Assembly: GCA_030562195.1 (NCBI GenBank)
Contig: JAUJPP010000011.1
Span: forward strand, 9,734,001 to 9,798,000
Length of the DNA: 64,000 nucleotides
Source of the DNA: Nipponacmea schrenckii
Lineage: Eukaryota > Mollusca > Gastropoda > Lottiidae
Direction of reading: 5' to 3'
Shown here: positions 11,987 to 23,469 of the stretch, piece by piece
Numbering within the stretch: position 1 is the stretch's first letter
Layout: each line of letters begins with the position of its first letter
The notes under the pieces: model-generated
What the model was told of the DNA's origin: nothing
Seen by the model: the letters and a program-made list of their open reading frames with translations, nothing else
Database searches by the model: none
Program-made: the position numbers and the translations under genes

Positions 11987-12453
11987 AGGGATAATAGGCG
12001 TTAGAACAAACATAAAATTTTAAGTTCACTCAAATTTGGACAATAACAGTATATATCCATCAGTGGACTTACCTATACATCAAAATCCCTCTAAAATCCG
12101 ATAAATCCCCAAAATAAAGTAGTTAATCATAAAACGCTTGAGCCATCCATCAAGCGATTTTCAAATCGTGTAAATATAAAGGGAAGTAACTCTAACATGT
12201 GGGTTTTCACGCGTCCTTGACCCCTACTCTTGAATTCCACAATGATGTTTTGGCGTTGATTTACCAGACGCTTTTATTCTCAAACTGAATGGAATCGTCG
12301 CTGGCTCACTTTTTTTTTAAATTCCGAATATATTTTTATTGTGGCTTTTTAAAATTTGGTAAAGTGTGGGATGCATACATTATTTAACTAATAGTCAATA
12401 TTAAACACAAATATAAGCCGTAGGACGAGTATATTCTAACGCCTATTATCCCT
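11987..12453. mobile_element. piggyBac-type MITE (TTAA target duplication)
   Basis: A 467-bp element has perfect terminal inverted repeats of about 20 bp (AGGGATAATAGGCGTTAGAA and its complement). It is flanked by TTAA at 11983-11986 and 12454-12457. The host LINE gives the empty site, because the uninterrupted copies at about 16341 and 37051 read TAGCCCTTAATTCAAG. TTAA duplication is the signature of piggyBac and Kolobok elements. There is no coding capacity. Confidence 0.92.
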
Positions 12454-13206
12454 TTAATTCAAGAAATTTCGACTTGAAGACGATCGAGCTTGTCTGTGCC
12501 TTCTTATTGCCTGATAGACTAAAGTCTATCTGAAATGGAGCAATTGATCAAGGTGGAATGGTGGTCATTATAAAGTACCTCATACTGTCGTGGCTGATAC
12601 CAGCCGCTGACATAAGGGGTTGAATGCGGACTCCAAAATGGCATACTGCAGTGAAAGTCTGCCACGTCTGTCGTACAATGAGGGTTCGTTAGCCTCGATG
12701 TACAGACTTTCAACTGGAGTTGTGCGAAAAGCGCCCAAACTGATTCTAAGTCCTTGGTTGTGTATGGTGTCAAGCTCTTTGAGGTAGGATGGACGAGCTG
12801 AACCATACACCTGGCACCCATAATCGAGCTTGGATCGAACCAAAGCTCGATATAATCGGAGGAGGACCTTACGGTCAGCTCCCCAGTCAGTGTTGGATAA
12901 GACTCTCAGTATGTTGAGAGCTTTCAGACATTTGTTTTTGAGGATTTTAATGTGTGGACGGAAAGAAAGCTTGCTGTCAAATGTAAGACCAAGAAATTTG
13001 AATTCCTGTACAACAGGAACGACAGCATTGTCCAAACGTAGCACTGGGTCAAGGTGCAGACCTCTTTTTTTACAGAAATGCATGCAGACGGTCTTGGATT
13101 TCGAGAATCGAAATCCATTGTCAGTTGCCCATTGCTGTACATTGTTTAAGCAAAGCTGCAACTGACGCTCGATCGACTGCATGTTAGTAGAACCTAAACA
13201 CATCTG

Positions 13207-13706
13207 NNNNNNNNNNNNNNNNNNNNNNNNNNNNNNNNNNNNNNNNNNNNNNNNNNNNNNNNNNNNNNNNNNNNNNNNNNNNNNNNNNNNNNNNNNNNNN
13301 NNNNNNNNNNNNNNNNNNNNNNNNNNNNNNNNNNNNNNNNNNNNNNNNNNNNNNNNNNNNNNNNNNNNNNNNNNNNNNNNNNNNNNNNNNNNNNNNNNNN
13401 NNNNNNNNNNNNNNNNNNNNNNNNNNNNNNNNNNNNNNNNNNNNNNNNNNNNNNNNNNNNNNNNNNNNNNNNNNNNNNNNNNNNNNNNNNNNNNNNNNNN
13501 NNNNNNNNNNNNNNNNNNNNNNNNNNNNNNNNNNNNNNNNNNNNNNNNNNNNNNNNNNNNNNNNNNNNNNNNNNNNNNNNNNNNNNNNNNNNNNNNNNNN
13601 NNNNNNNNNNNNNNNNNNNNNNNNNNNNNNNNNNNNNNNNNNNNNNNNNNNNNNNNNNNNNNNNNNNNNNNNNNNNNNNNNNNNNNNNNNNNNNNNNNNN
13701 NNNNNN
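13207..13706. other. Assembly gap of 500 N
   Basis: The run is exactly 500 N, so it is probably a placeholder. It lies inside a LINE copy whose full-length relative is 5.7 kb, so the true missing sequence may be several kilobases, or two copies may have been joined. Confidence 0.98.
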
Positions 13707-13819
13707 ACCGACACGGGTCGCACCTCACGGCAAACGAGGTGCCCCAATTCAGTCGCCTTTTACGACACGCAATGGGGGACGGTGGACCTATTCTTAACCC
13801 CGGTCCACTGGGGTATATT

Positions 13820-15289
13820 TGATTCAAAACAGCATTCTTCCCGACTGTCTCGTCTGTAATGGATCGAGGATCATGTACATGCATGTGTCTCGTGGGTTAA
13901 ACATTCGGCTTATGGGCTCGTTGTCTTTCTTCAATACGAGTTAAAGCCAATTACCAAAAATGTTTCATCTAGAAGAAGGGGTACTTCCTTACAAAGGAGC
14001 ATACCCTGATCCATCCACGGCATGAACAGTATGTCTACTCGAGCCCGGACTGACTTCCTGGTATGAAGGGCAGAAAGACAAAGTGTTTGACTTTGCACGA
14101 GAGATGGAACAGTACTATAGGTTGGATGTTCAAATCTTGCGGGAAGCCCTCATGACTTTTCGTCAACTTCTGCTGAAAGTCACCGAGAACAAAAATACCT
14201 CGTTCGGGATCCACAAACAAATGAATGCAAACAAATGATTGGACGAGGGGTAGATCCCACAGATTATATCACCATTGCCAGGGTTTGTCACGGTGTTTAT
14301 AAACGTAAATTTTTAACACCCTACACCCATATCAAACTTCTCTGGAATGGAGAATCGACAGCGTGGCTACATGTGGAAGAGAGGGACGGTAAAGAATGGG
14401 TACAGGTGAAAGCGCGACAATGGGAATTATTGGATGATCTGATCCGTAAGGGTGCCGTCATTCGAGAGAAGGAGACTCTCCCGAGTTCCATTGCTAAGGT
14501 ACCAGGGGATGGTTATTCCAAGGACCAGTACAGCAAAGTGTCCATTCAGTGTCTGGAAAGCCTGATGCACTCCGAAGGCATATACATACAGCATGCCCTG
14601 AATGAAAGGGAATTTCAGATTCCTGGCACGAAGTACAAAGTAGATGGGTACTGCAAATTCAACAATACGGTGTACCAGTTTGACGGGTGTCTCTAAAACG
14701 GGTGTCAGAAGTGTTTTCCTCACGACAAAGACGTTACTATACTACCCCGAACAAAACAGTCAGTCAGTGAATTATACGCCCTGACTATGAAACGCAATCG
14801 AGTCATCAGGCAAAAGGGATACAACTTGGTGGTCATTTGGGAACACGAGTTTGCGAATCGGGTGAAAACCAATTCCGATCTCAAACGCTTTTTATCTACT
14901 TTAGATCTTCAGGAACGTCTCGATCCCAGGGACTCGAACCAATGCATCAAAACTCTTGTACGAGGCTCAAAGCGATGAAAAGATTCGTTACGTCGACTTC
15001 ACCAGTCTGTACCCCTGGGTCAATAAATACGGTGCTTATCCAGTAGGTCATCCAATTATCATCACTGGGAACTTCAGATCTTTGGATCAGTACTTCGGTA
15101 TGGCAAAAGACAAAATTCATCCTCCACAGGGTCTCTTCTACCCCGTGCTTCCCTACAAGAGCAATGGAAAGCTAAAATTCGCTCTTTGTCGCACATGCGC
15201 CGACACTGAACAGCGAGAGCCTTGTGAGCATTCGGATGACGCGAGGTGTTCAGATTCAAAAAAATTACGAAGTATACCATTGGGAAGAA
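13820..15289 (+). pseudogene. Polinton/Maverick type B DNA polymerase, N-terminal part
   Basis: Translation in shifting frames gives parts of a protein-primed type B polymerase (DNA_pol_B_2). Exonuclease-region pieces lie near 13850-14220 (VFDFAREMEQYY, then a Leu-Asp-Val segment). A long middle block follows at 14235-14693 and another at 14787-14960. The palm motif A, DFTSLYP, is at about 14995-15015. Stops and frameshifts near 14020, 14222, 14693 and 14976, and before 15270, show it is dead. In Polintons this enzyme replicates the element. The reading resumes at 21000 after the LINE insertion. Confidence 0.85.
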
Positions 15290-15527
15290 AATGAAATGAA
15301 ATGTATTAAAGTGCATCAGCACCAAAACGGGCTATATAGCACTTGAATACGATTTAAAATAAAAACAAAAATTAAAACTAGAAAATCAATACATTAAAAT
15401 AAAAATTATCACAGAAACCCCAAAAAGGGCAACAAAACAATGCTAAAAACTATATCACAGAATGGTTGTAACCCAATATGGGCTAAAAACAAAATAGCAA
15501 AAAACAAAACTATAACACAAATATATT

Positions 15528-18500
15528 TTAAAATTTATAATACAGATTAGTCTGTTTTAAAAACGCGACAACCTTCTCATAAAGAGAAGGTTGCGCAAAC
15601 AGATGGAACAAGGATCTAGCACGGTAGTGCTGAGATCTTATAGGTTTGAGATGCGTGCACTCAATCAGAATGTGTTTCACTGTCAGGCGAACCTGGCAAT
15701 GCTCACAGACTGGTTGAGGCTCTCGCTTGAGCAGGTAACAGTTGGTAAGGTGAGTATGTCCAAGACGAGAGCGACACAAAACAACTTCATTTCTCCCGTT
15801 GGCACAATAAGAGGATGGCCAGTCCCCCAAAAGAGGTTTGATGGCATGAAGTTGGTTTGTATCTGCAGCATCCCATTTTTGCTGCCATCGTTTCAAAATA
15901 AAAGTCCTTATCACCGACTTAAAGTCGGTGTAAGGCAAGGACAAGGGGGAGACAGGCAGTGACAAAGCAGCCTTAGCCGCCGCATCTGCCTTGTCATTTC
16001 CCCGTATGTCCATGTGACTGGGAAGCCAACAAAGGACAATGTCCTTTTTTGGCCCAAAGAGCTTGTAAATATCTCCGATTATTGGGTGCACTAGCTGGAT
16101 GTTATGAATAGCTTGTAATGCAGACAGAGAATCAGAATAGATGATACATTTTTTTAAGGATAATGAGGACTGAAAGAACTCGAGTGCCTGTAAAATGGCA
16201 ACGAGTTCTGCAGTAAAAATAGAGGCTGCTGGTGGAAGAGATACAGACAGGACTTCGGATGGTGTCACTGTTGCAGCTGCCACCTTATCACCATCCTTGG
16301 ACCCATCTGTATAGAAAGGAGCATAATCCCCATATTTAGCCCTTAATTCAAGAAATTTCGACTTGAAGACGATCGAGCTTGTCTGTGACTTCTTATTGCT
16401 TGATAGACTAAAGTCTATCTGAAATGGAGCAATTGACCAAGGTGGAATTGTGGTCATTATGAAGTCCGCAATACTGTCGTGGCTGATACCAGCCGCTGAC
16501 AAAAGTGGTTGAATGCGGACTCCAAAAGAAGAAATTGCACGAGGCTTTGCCTCGTACAAATGCTCAAAATAAGGACTAAATACGGGGCGATGAGCCGGAT
16601 GATATGGCAAAGATGCTATTTTTATTGCGTACTGCAGTGAAAGTCTGTCACGTCTGTCGTACAATGAGGGTTCGTTAGCCTCGACGTACAGACTTTCAAC
16701 TGGAGTTGTGCGAAAAGCGCCTAAACTGATTCTAAGTCCTTGGTTGTGTATGGTGTCAAGTTCTTTGAGGTAGGATGGACGAGCTGAACCATACTCCTGG
16801 CACCCATAATCGAGCTTGGATCGAACCAAAGCTCGATATAATCGGAGGAGGACCTTACGGTCGGCTCCCTAGTCAAGTGTTGGATAAGACTCTCAGTATG
16901 TTGAGAGCTTTCAGACATTTGTTCTTGAGGATTTTAATGTGTGGACGGGAAGAAAGCTTGCTGTCAATTGTAAGACCAAGGAATTTAAATTCCTGTACAA
17001 CAGGAACGACAGCATTGTCCAAACGTAGCACTGGGTCAAGGTGCAAACCTCTTCGTTTACAGAAATGCATGCAGACGGTCTTGGATTTCGAAAATCGAAA
17101 TCCATTGTCAGTTGCCCATTGCTGTAGATTGTTTAAGCAAAGCTGCAACTGACGCTCGATTGTCTGCATGTTAGTAGAACTGTAACACATCTGAAAGTCA
17201 TCAACATACAGAGAGCCATCAACCCCCCGTCTAAGGCACGACGTGATGGAATTTATCTTGATGGAAAAAAGGGTAACGGATAATATGCTACCCTGAGGAA
17301 CTCCATTATCCTGAGGAAAAGGGTCGGAAAATATAGAGCCAAGTCGTACCTTAAACGTCCTATCATGTAGGAAATTGGAGATAAATAATGGCAATCTTCC
17401 TCTCAGACCGAAGTCAAAGAGATCGCGAAGAATGCCATATCTCCAAGTAGTGTCATATGCCTTCTCCAAATCAAAAAATATGGCTACTAAATGGTGATTT
17501 TGGATGAAGGCGTCCCTGACGAACGATTCAAATCTAACGAGATGATCAAGAGTGCTCCTTTGGGACCGAAATCCACATTGGAGGTAAGTAAGTAGATTGT
17601 TGGACTCGAGGTGCCAAACGAGCCTTCTATTGATCATCCGTTCCATGGTTTTACATATGCAGCTGGTCAATGCAATAGGGCGATAATTTGTAGGATTCGT
17701 AGGATCCTTACCAGGTTTAGGTATGGGAATAATAGTAGCAATCCTCCACGAAGGAGGAAAGACACCGTCATCCCAAATCTGGTTAAATATAAGTAAAAGT
17801 TTTTTTAATGTAGGGTAAGGAAGATGTTTGAGGATCTGATAATGAATATCGTCAGGCCCAGTAGCTGTATCATGGGCCTGTTTTAAAGAATACTTTAGTT
17901 CAGATATAGTAAATTTTTCGTTATAATATTCCTCATTTTTAGATGTAAAATTTAACCTTTTTCTCTCTTCCCGGAGACGGACTCTATGGAAAGCATCAGA
18001 GGAAAAGTTTGAGGATGAATTGAAAGAAAAATTACTTGCCAACGAATTAGCAATATCTGGTAGTGTGGTGAGCGTTGAACCATCTACTTCTAGATGGTTC
18101 ACAGATATTGTATCCGCTTTAACCCTTGATCCTACGAATCCTATCCCAGACTGATTTGGAAGACGTACGACTGTTGATCCTTGACACGTACTCCTGCCAT
18201 GACGACCTCTTTGCCTGGCGGATAGTCCGCCTGGCCTTGGCCCGTGCAATGCGAAAAGAGGCCATGTTGTCATCGGAAGGAGCACGTTCAAGCAGTCGTA
18301 AAGCACGATTACGTTCTTTCAGTGCTTTCTTACAGTCTTCATTAAACCATGGTTTATTGAATCGTTTTGGAGTTGCCGAGGTTTTACGAATCGCCTGACC
18401 CGATACATCTTGTAAGATGGTGATAAATAGTTCCATCGGGTCATCTGCTTCATCTAGATCATGTTGAGGAAAAGAAGAAATGCAAAGCGCCTCAAAGAGG

Positions 18501-19219
18501 GGCCAATTAGCTTTAGAGAGTTTCCATCTTTGTGGCCTGTCTACTGGTGAAGGACCATTATTCCGTAGAATAACAGGATAATGATCACTGTGGCAGAGAT
18601 CGTCATGGACACTCCAAGAAAAATCTTGGAACAAAGATGGTGAGCTAATTGTCAGATCTAGATGAGAAAAGGTTTTTGTTCTTGAGCAGAAATATGTAGG
18701 CGATTCGTCATTAAAGATACAAAGGTCGTTGTCATATATGAAGTCAGCTATTAATTTTCCTCTGCTGTTGTCATCAGGACTACCCCAAAAAGAATGGTGA
18801 CCATTGAAATCTCCGAGCAAAATGCAAGGAGATGGAAGCTGGGCAACAAGGTCATCCAGGTCTCTGGGGTTTAGAGTGGAGTTAGGTGGCAAATAGATGG
18901 AGCATAGGGTAATAGGCACGTGGAGTGTTACTCGCACGGCAATTACCTGCAAAGGAGAATTGAGTGTGACTTCGGACTGAGCAACGGTTCTATTAACAAT
19001 AATAGAAACGCCACCCGAGACCTTGTCATCACCAGTGCCATAATGGTGGTAAGAAACAAAATGTTTAAATGGCACTAGATGTATATCCGTTGGCTTGAGG
19101 AATGTCTCTTGGAGACATATAGCCAACGGATTGTATTGTTGAATTAACAGCTGAACTTCATAAATATTATGACTTAAACCTCGACAATTCCATTGAATTA
19201 TATTATTTTTATAATTCAT
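15528..19219 (-). pseudogene. LINE ORF2: endonuclease, RT, RNase H (three lesions)
   Basis: The endonuclease at 19219-18119 has WNCRGL, LQETFL, GDFNGHHSFWG and SDHYP, so the EEP catalytic set is present. The RT (18119-16873) has FFDLEKAYDTTW, NGVPQGSILS and the catalytic YVDDF. The RNase H (about 16350-15950) has YTDGS, AELVAI, YSDSLSALQ and PSHMDIRGND. A Cys/His finger (CEHCQVRLTVKHILIECTH) ends the protein at 15528. An extra A at about 18121, absent from the copy at 38800, shifts the frame between EN and RT. A further one-base insertion near 16876 and a Trp-to-stop change at about 16870 separate RT from RNase H. Without these it would be one ORF of about 1,230 codons. Confidence 0.9.
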
Positions 19220-19221
19220 CG

Positions 19222-20479
19222 TCAGGTATGATTAACTAAACTATGAGGTGTGCGAGTAGGGGGGTTGTGAACTACTGCAGCAACCTCTATAGTTTCTATT
19301 GTATCCATTTCCTCAGAAATGGACGACAGGATCGGATCCTTTCCTGCCTTTTTTTGAATATCCGCCCTTTTTAACGGAAGTCTTTTTAATTGTACTGGAA
19401 GATACATTACTGTTTTTTTGTTTAGCCTCCCTACCAGTGCCTTTAGGAATAATTTCCTTAGGTCTGGTATCCTTGTTGACAGAGACAGAATGACGCAACT
19501 CTGTCTGTGTCGCCAAGGATGCACTTTGTTGAGGCATTTGTTGTGGTGGAGCAACTTTACAATAATTCAGTTCCAGCTTATTTAGCCAAGTAACGTCCGT
19601 CTGGCAACCGATCGAAATCATACTTGTAGACTTCACTACAGTAGCGAAAGTCTTACCAGATGGTGTTGACGGTGTCGATTCCTCGACAACCTTTCTGGCA
19701 TCCAAGTATGAAACTTTACGTTCTGTCTTGACTTTTTGTATATTTTTCTCGAATTGCCACTTAGGGCAATCACGAGAATAAGCTACATGGCTTCCAGTAC
19801 AATTTACACAGCAAGGAGTGTCAGAGCAATCTTTGCTGTCGTGGCCTTCCTTTCCGCACTTGGCACACTTCGATTTACTTTTACAAGTGCGTGCACCGTG
19901 CCCAAATCGCTGACAATTAAAGCACCTTAAAGGATTTGGAATGAAAGGGCTCACTTTGATGTTTAAATAGCCAATTTTTATAGATGCAGGAACTTCTGGG
20001 TGGTTGAATTGAAGAATGTAGGTGTTGGTTGGAGTCAGCACGCCATTTCGTCGAACGGAGATCCGTTCGACTTTGACAACACCAATGGCGGCTAATTCCT
20101 CCTGCATTTCCTCGGGAGTACAGCCATCTAAATCAGGATGTCTGATAACTCCTTTGGAAGAATTCAGCGATTTATGAGGTGATACTATTACGGGCACGTT
20201 TGCTAATGAAGTTGATTTCAAAAGCAATTCTGAATGAATACGGCGATGACATTCTATGAGGAGCAGGCCACTACGTAATTTTTTAATAGATTTTGGTTCA
20301 CTGGCTAAACCAGATAAACCTTTCGAGATCGCAAAAGGAGATGATTTACTTAATGGTTTTGCGGGATCCGAACTCTCTATTACAAGAAAACGAGGCCAAC
20401 TATTATCGTTGGACGACGTTTCCTGAAATTCGACTTCCGTTAATCGACGTTTAGGGTTTTTGTTTTTTTGGTTATCCAT
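19222..20479 (-). CDS. LINE ORF1: gag-like protein with CCHC zinc knuckles
   Basis: The ORF starts at ATG 20479 and is open for 388 codons to 19313. The middle holds zinc knuckles CFNCQRFGHGARTC and CAKCGKEGHDSKDC plus a third, divergent one (CCVNCTGSHVAYSRDC). They are preceded by an RRM-like region (VERISVRRNG, TYILQFNHPEVP). This is the arrangement in the gag of I- and jockey-group LINEs, where it binds element RNA. A second frame (19554-19222) extends past 19313 with a plausible tail, which suggests a one-base frameshift near 19340 close to the native end. ORF2 begins three bases after that tail. Lys-rich runs surround the end. Confidence 0.85.
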
Positions 20480-20999
20480 TTATGTTATATGCAAGATTCA
20501 TCTCCCGAAACCCCCGGCCACCACGGACCACGTCTTCAGCGCAGGCTGTGCGCGGGTAACCAGCGCGGACGCCCTAGAGGGTAATCAGGAGATATACTCA
20601 GATAAAGATATAAAGAAAAGTTCAGGATGGGGCATTTAAAATTCCTGCAACTTGTTGTAACCTTTACCTGATTGACCCAAGCCGCTGCTTCTGAGTCAGT
20701 GTAATTGACTATGCGAAAAGAAAATCAACAATAAGAAACGTTACTTCTTTCTTTAACCACTGACTCATAGGCTCAGCACGACAAGCCGATTGACCAGTGT
20801 GGGCCACACTGGCCACCCGTCTAGGAATCCCCTGGCCCAAAGTGATGTATTGGGAAGTATGTTACCCTCAACCACCAGGAGTCCATTCAAAACCGACACG
20901 GGTCGCACCTCACGGCAAACGAGGTGCCCCAATTCAGTCGCCTTTTACGACACGCAATGGGGGACGGTGGACCTATTCTTAACCCCGGTCCACTGGGGG

Positions 21000-21830
21000 A
21001 TACCATTGGGAAGAATCCACCAATTTTGACAAAGAGTCTAAATCGGGCAGTCTCTTTGCCGATTATATCAATACGTTTTTGAAAATTAAACAGGAATCTT
21101 CGGATTGGCCTTCATGGTGTAAAAAGTGAAGAAGATAGACAACTCTATATCTCAAATTATTTTGAACGCGAATGCATTCGGTTAGACTGACAAAATTTAA
21201 AAAAATCCTGGTCTAAGAGCACTCGCGAAACTTATGCTAAATTCATTTTGGGGTAAATACGCTCAAAGGCCAAATATGAAACAATCGAAATTTGTTCATA
21301 GTTTCAAACTTTCAGAATTTTATCAGTTTCTGATAGACCCTAAAAAAAATAATAAACGACTTCCACATACTGAACGAGTCAGTAGCCCAATTTAACTAGA
21401 CGCGCGAATCGACATTCATCCCGGAATCCGCCGTTACCAATATTTTCATAGCTACGTTCACCACCTGTTACATCCGTCTAAAGTTATATTCCGTTTTAAA
21501 CATACTGCAAGGAAGGGGATTGTATTACGACACGGATTCGGTAATTTACGTATCGAGACTTACTGATACTGACCCTCCTTTAGGGGGTTACTTGGGTGAT
21601 CTGACGGATGAATTAGATGGCGATTTCATTCAGACATTTGTCAGTGGCGGACCCAAAAATTATGCCTTTCGAACAAAGTCTGGTATGGAAACGTGTAAAG
21701 TTAGAGGTTTTAGTCTCAACCATATCAATAGTCAAATAATCAACTTTGAATCGGTAAAAAATTTGATCTTGTCACCCAGTAGAAATCAATCCATACACCT
21801 CGCCAATCCTTCTAAAATGTGAAGAGACAA
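21000..21830 (+). pseudogene. Polinton type B DNA polymerase, C-terminal part
   Basis: This continues the gene broken at 15289. The first bases still encode a YHWEE-type segment after the duplicated target, then stops and frameshifts appear (near 21128, 21190 and 21390). The palm motif C, YYDTDSVIY, is at about 21521-21550, followed by the conserved SGGPKNYAF block at about 21640-21670, and the frame ends near 21822. These are standard landmarks of Polinton polymerases. The break was caused by the LINE, and the other lesions show separate decay. Confidence 0.87.
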
Positions 21831-21872
21831 GTATAGCGCTAAAATTTACAAAAGAAAAGAAGATAGCTTGCC

Positions 21873-22935
21873 AGGCAAGGTAACATACGCCCACTGGCAG
21901 CATTGAATTGGAGAAATAAATAGAGCAATAACTCAAGAAACATTCACTGAATTAATATTGAAGTTAAGGGCAAAAACTCAAAAACTGTTCATAGAAAATT
22001 GTCAAATTCGAACTTGACCACCATCTTATCCATTTCAATACTCATACCAAGTTTCATCAAATCTATTAAAAAATTGTAGCTTATTTTGCACCCACAAATA
22101 TTTTTGACACAATTTTACTAATTCAAGGGCAATAACCCAAAAACCATTTGTTAAAAAAAGTCAGAAATTCAAACTTGACTATTGTCTTATCAATTCTGAT
22201 GCTTACAACAAGTTCCATCAAAATCCTTTGAAAATTAAACCACAATAACCAGGGCAATAGAGCCTTATCAATTCCAATGCTCACACCAAGTTTCATCAAC
22301 ATCCTCTGAAAATTGGATGATTTATTGCATCAAAACTATAATTTTGACAAGATTTGTCTAAGTCAAGGGCAATAACTCAAAAACCGTTCATGCGATAATT
22401 TCCATTTTCGAACTTGACGCAGATATTATCAATATATAAATGTATACCCAGTTTCATTAAAATCGGATAAAAACTGTAGCTTCTATTGTGGATACAACCT
22501 GAATTTGACGCGTTTTTACTAAGTCAAGGGCAATAACTCTAAAACCGTTCATGCGAAAATTTCCATTTTCGAACTTGACCGAGATATCCTTAATATATAG
22601 GCTACATGTATACCAAGTTTCATTAAGATCGGATATTAACTGTAGCCTCTATTGTGGATACAACCCAAATTTGACACGTTTTTACTAAGTCAAGGGCAAT
22701 AATTCAAAAACCGCTCATGCGATAATTCCTATTTTCGAACCTGACTGAGATATCATCAATATATACATGTATACCAAGTTTCATTAAGATCGGATAAAAA
22801 CTGTAGCCTCTATTGTGGATACAAACCAAATTTGACGCGTTTTTACTAAGTCAAGGGCAATAACTCAAAAACCGTTCATGCGATAATTTCCATTTTCGAA
22901 CTTGACCGAGATATCATCAATATAAACTCTCAAAT
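21873..22935 (+). mobile_element. Pearl-like element with about 161-166 bp internal repeats (copy 1)
   Basis: The left end is CTTGCCAGGCAAGGTAACAT followed by ACGCCCAC, containing a 6-bp palindrome (CTTGCC/GGCAAG). Inside are about six degenerate units with CAAGGGCAATAACTC, TTTTCGAACTTGACC, ACCAAGTTTCATTAA and ACTGTAGCNTCTATTG. The marker GTAGC spacing is about 166 and 161 bp near the end. The right terminus is missing: the last unit stops at 22935, where Polinton ATPase sequence begins. It sits between the polymerase and ATPase genes. Confidence 0.75.
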
Positions 22936-23411
22936 CATCTGAAAATAAGAAGGTGTGGTTAAAGAAGAAGAAGAATGATCCATGCTGGGAAACTCAACGT
23001 TTGACACCCTTTGAGCCGTGTTCGTCGATTTGCGTGTCTGGGCCTACGGGTGCTGGCAAGACTCAGTGGGTATACAGATTTTTGAAACATTTACCGGACA
23101 TGTACGTGAAACATCATCCCGAAAGAATTATATATTGTTACGGTGTGTATCAACCTCTGTTTGATGAGATAAAAAGGACTGTGCCCCAACTAACATTTCA
23201 TTTTGATTTGCCATCTGCTAGTGAAATAGAAGAATTTACCACGGATAAACATGGATTGATAGTGTTGGACGATCTGATGCAACAAGTTGTGGGATCTAAA
23301 GACGTCGAATTACTCTTCACTCTTCATATTGTTCGTTTTTATGTATTTCCCGCCGTTAAAACTTATCTCCTTAAACTGCCAGGGTCGAGTCAATGGACAT
23401 ACATATATTAA
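22936..23411 (+). pseudogene. Polinton packaging ATPase (FtsK/HerA-like), truncated
   Basis: The frame has Walker A GPTGAGKT at about 23040-23063 and Walker B LIVLDDLM at about 23257-23280. Family-typical blocks lie between them (IIYCYGVYQPLFDEI) and after (SKDVELLFT, about 23291-23320). Past this point the sequence no longer matches the family and ends at a stop at 23411, so the C-terminal third, including the sensor region, is lost. In Polintons and related viruses this ATPase drives genome packaging. It supports the reading of the whole 13820-23411 stretch as one decayed Polinton. Confidence 0.87.
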
Positions 23412-23469
23412 TTATGATAATGTTATTCACATATTAATGAAAAAGGCTACGATTTTTATTCCATAACCG

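Larger units (their letters stand above)
11961..13819 (-). mobile_element. I/Nimb-like LINE copy, split by a MITE and by the gap
   Basis: LINE sequence starts at about 11961 (ATAATCCCCATATTTAG) inside the RNase H region, is interrupted by the MITE at 11987-12453, and resumes with TTCAAGAAATTTCGACTTG. The RT C-terminal part is readable at 13206-12580 (KTVCMHFCKKRGLHLDP, FKFLGLTFDSK, VRSKLDYGCQVYG). After the 500-N gap, 13707-13819 is the 5' end of the element, matching 20894-20998. The 5' end abuts the Polinton polymerase at 13820. The 3' end is missing, so no target duplication can be checked. Confidence 0.85.
15290..20999 (-). mobile_element. Full-length I/Nimb-like LINE, 5.7 kb, 16-bp TSD
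   Basis: This is the only complete copy in the window. Read on the minus strand it has a 5' UTR (20999-20480), ORF1 gag, ORF2 (endonuclease, reverse transcriptase, RNase H, zinc finger), a 3' UTR and a tail of (TGAAA)-type repeats, seen on the plus strand as ATGAAATGAAATG at 15290. It is flanked by a perfect 16-bp duplication, ATACCATTGGGAAGAA, at 15274-15289 and 21000-21015. The site lies in the Polinton polymerase gene. An AP-type endonuclease plus RNase H plus a simple-repeat tail fits the I group. Nimb is my best guess for the clade. Confidence 0.92.
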
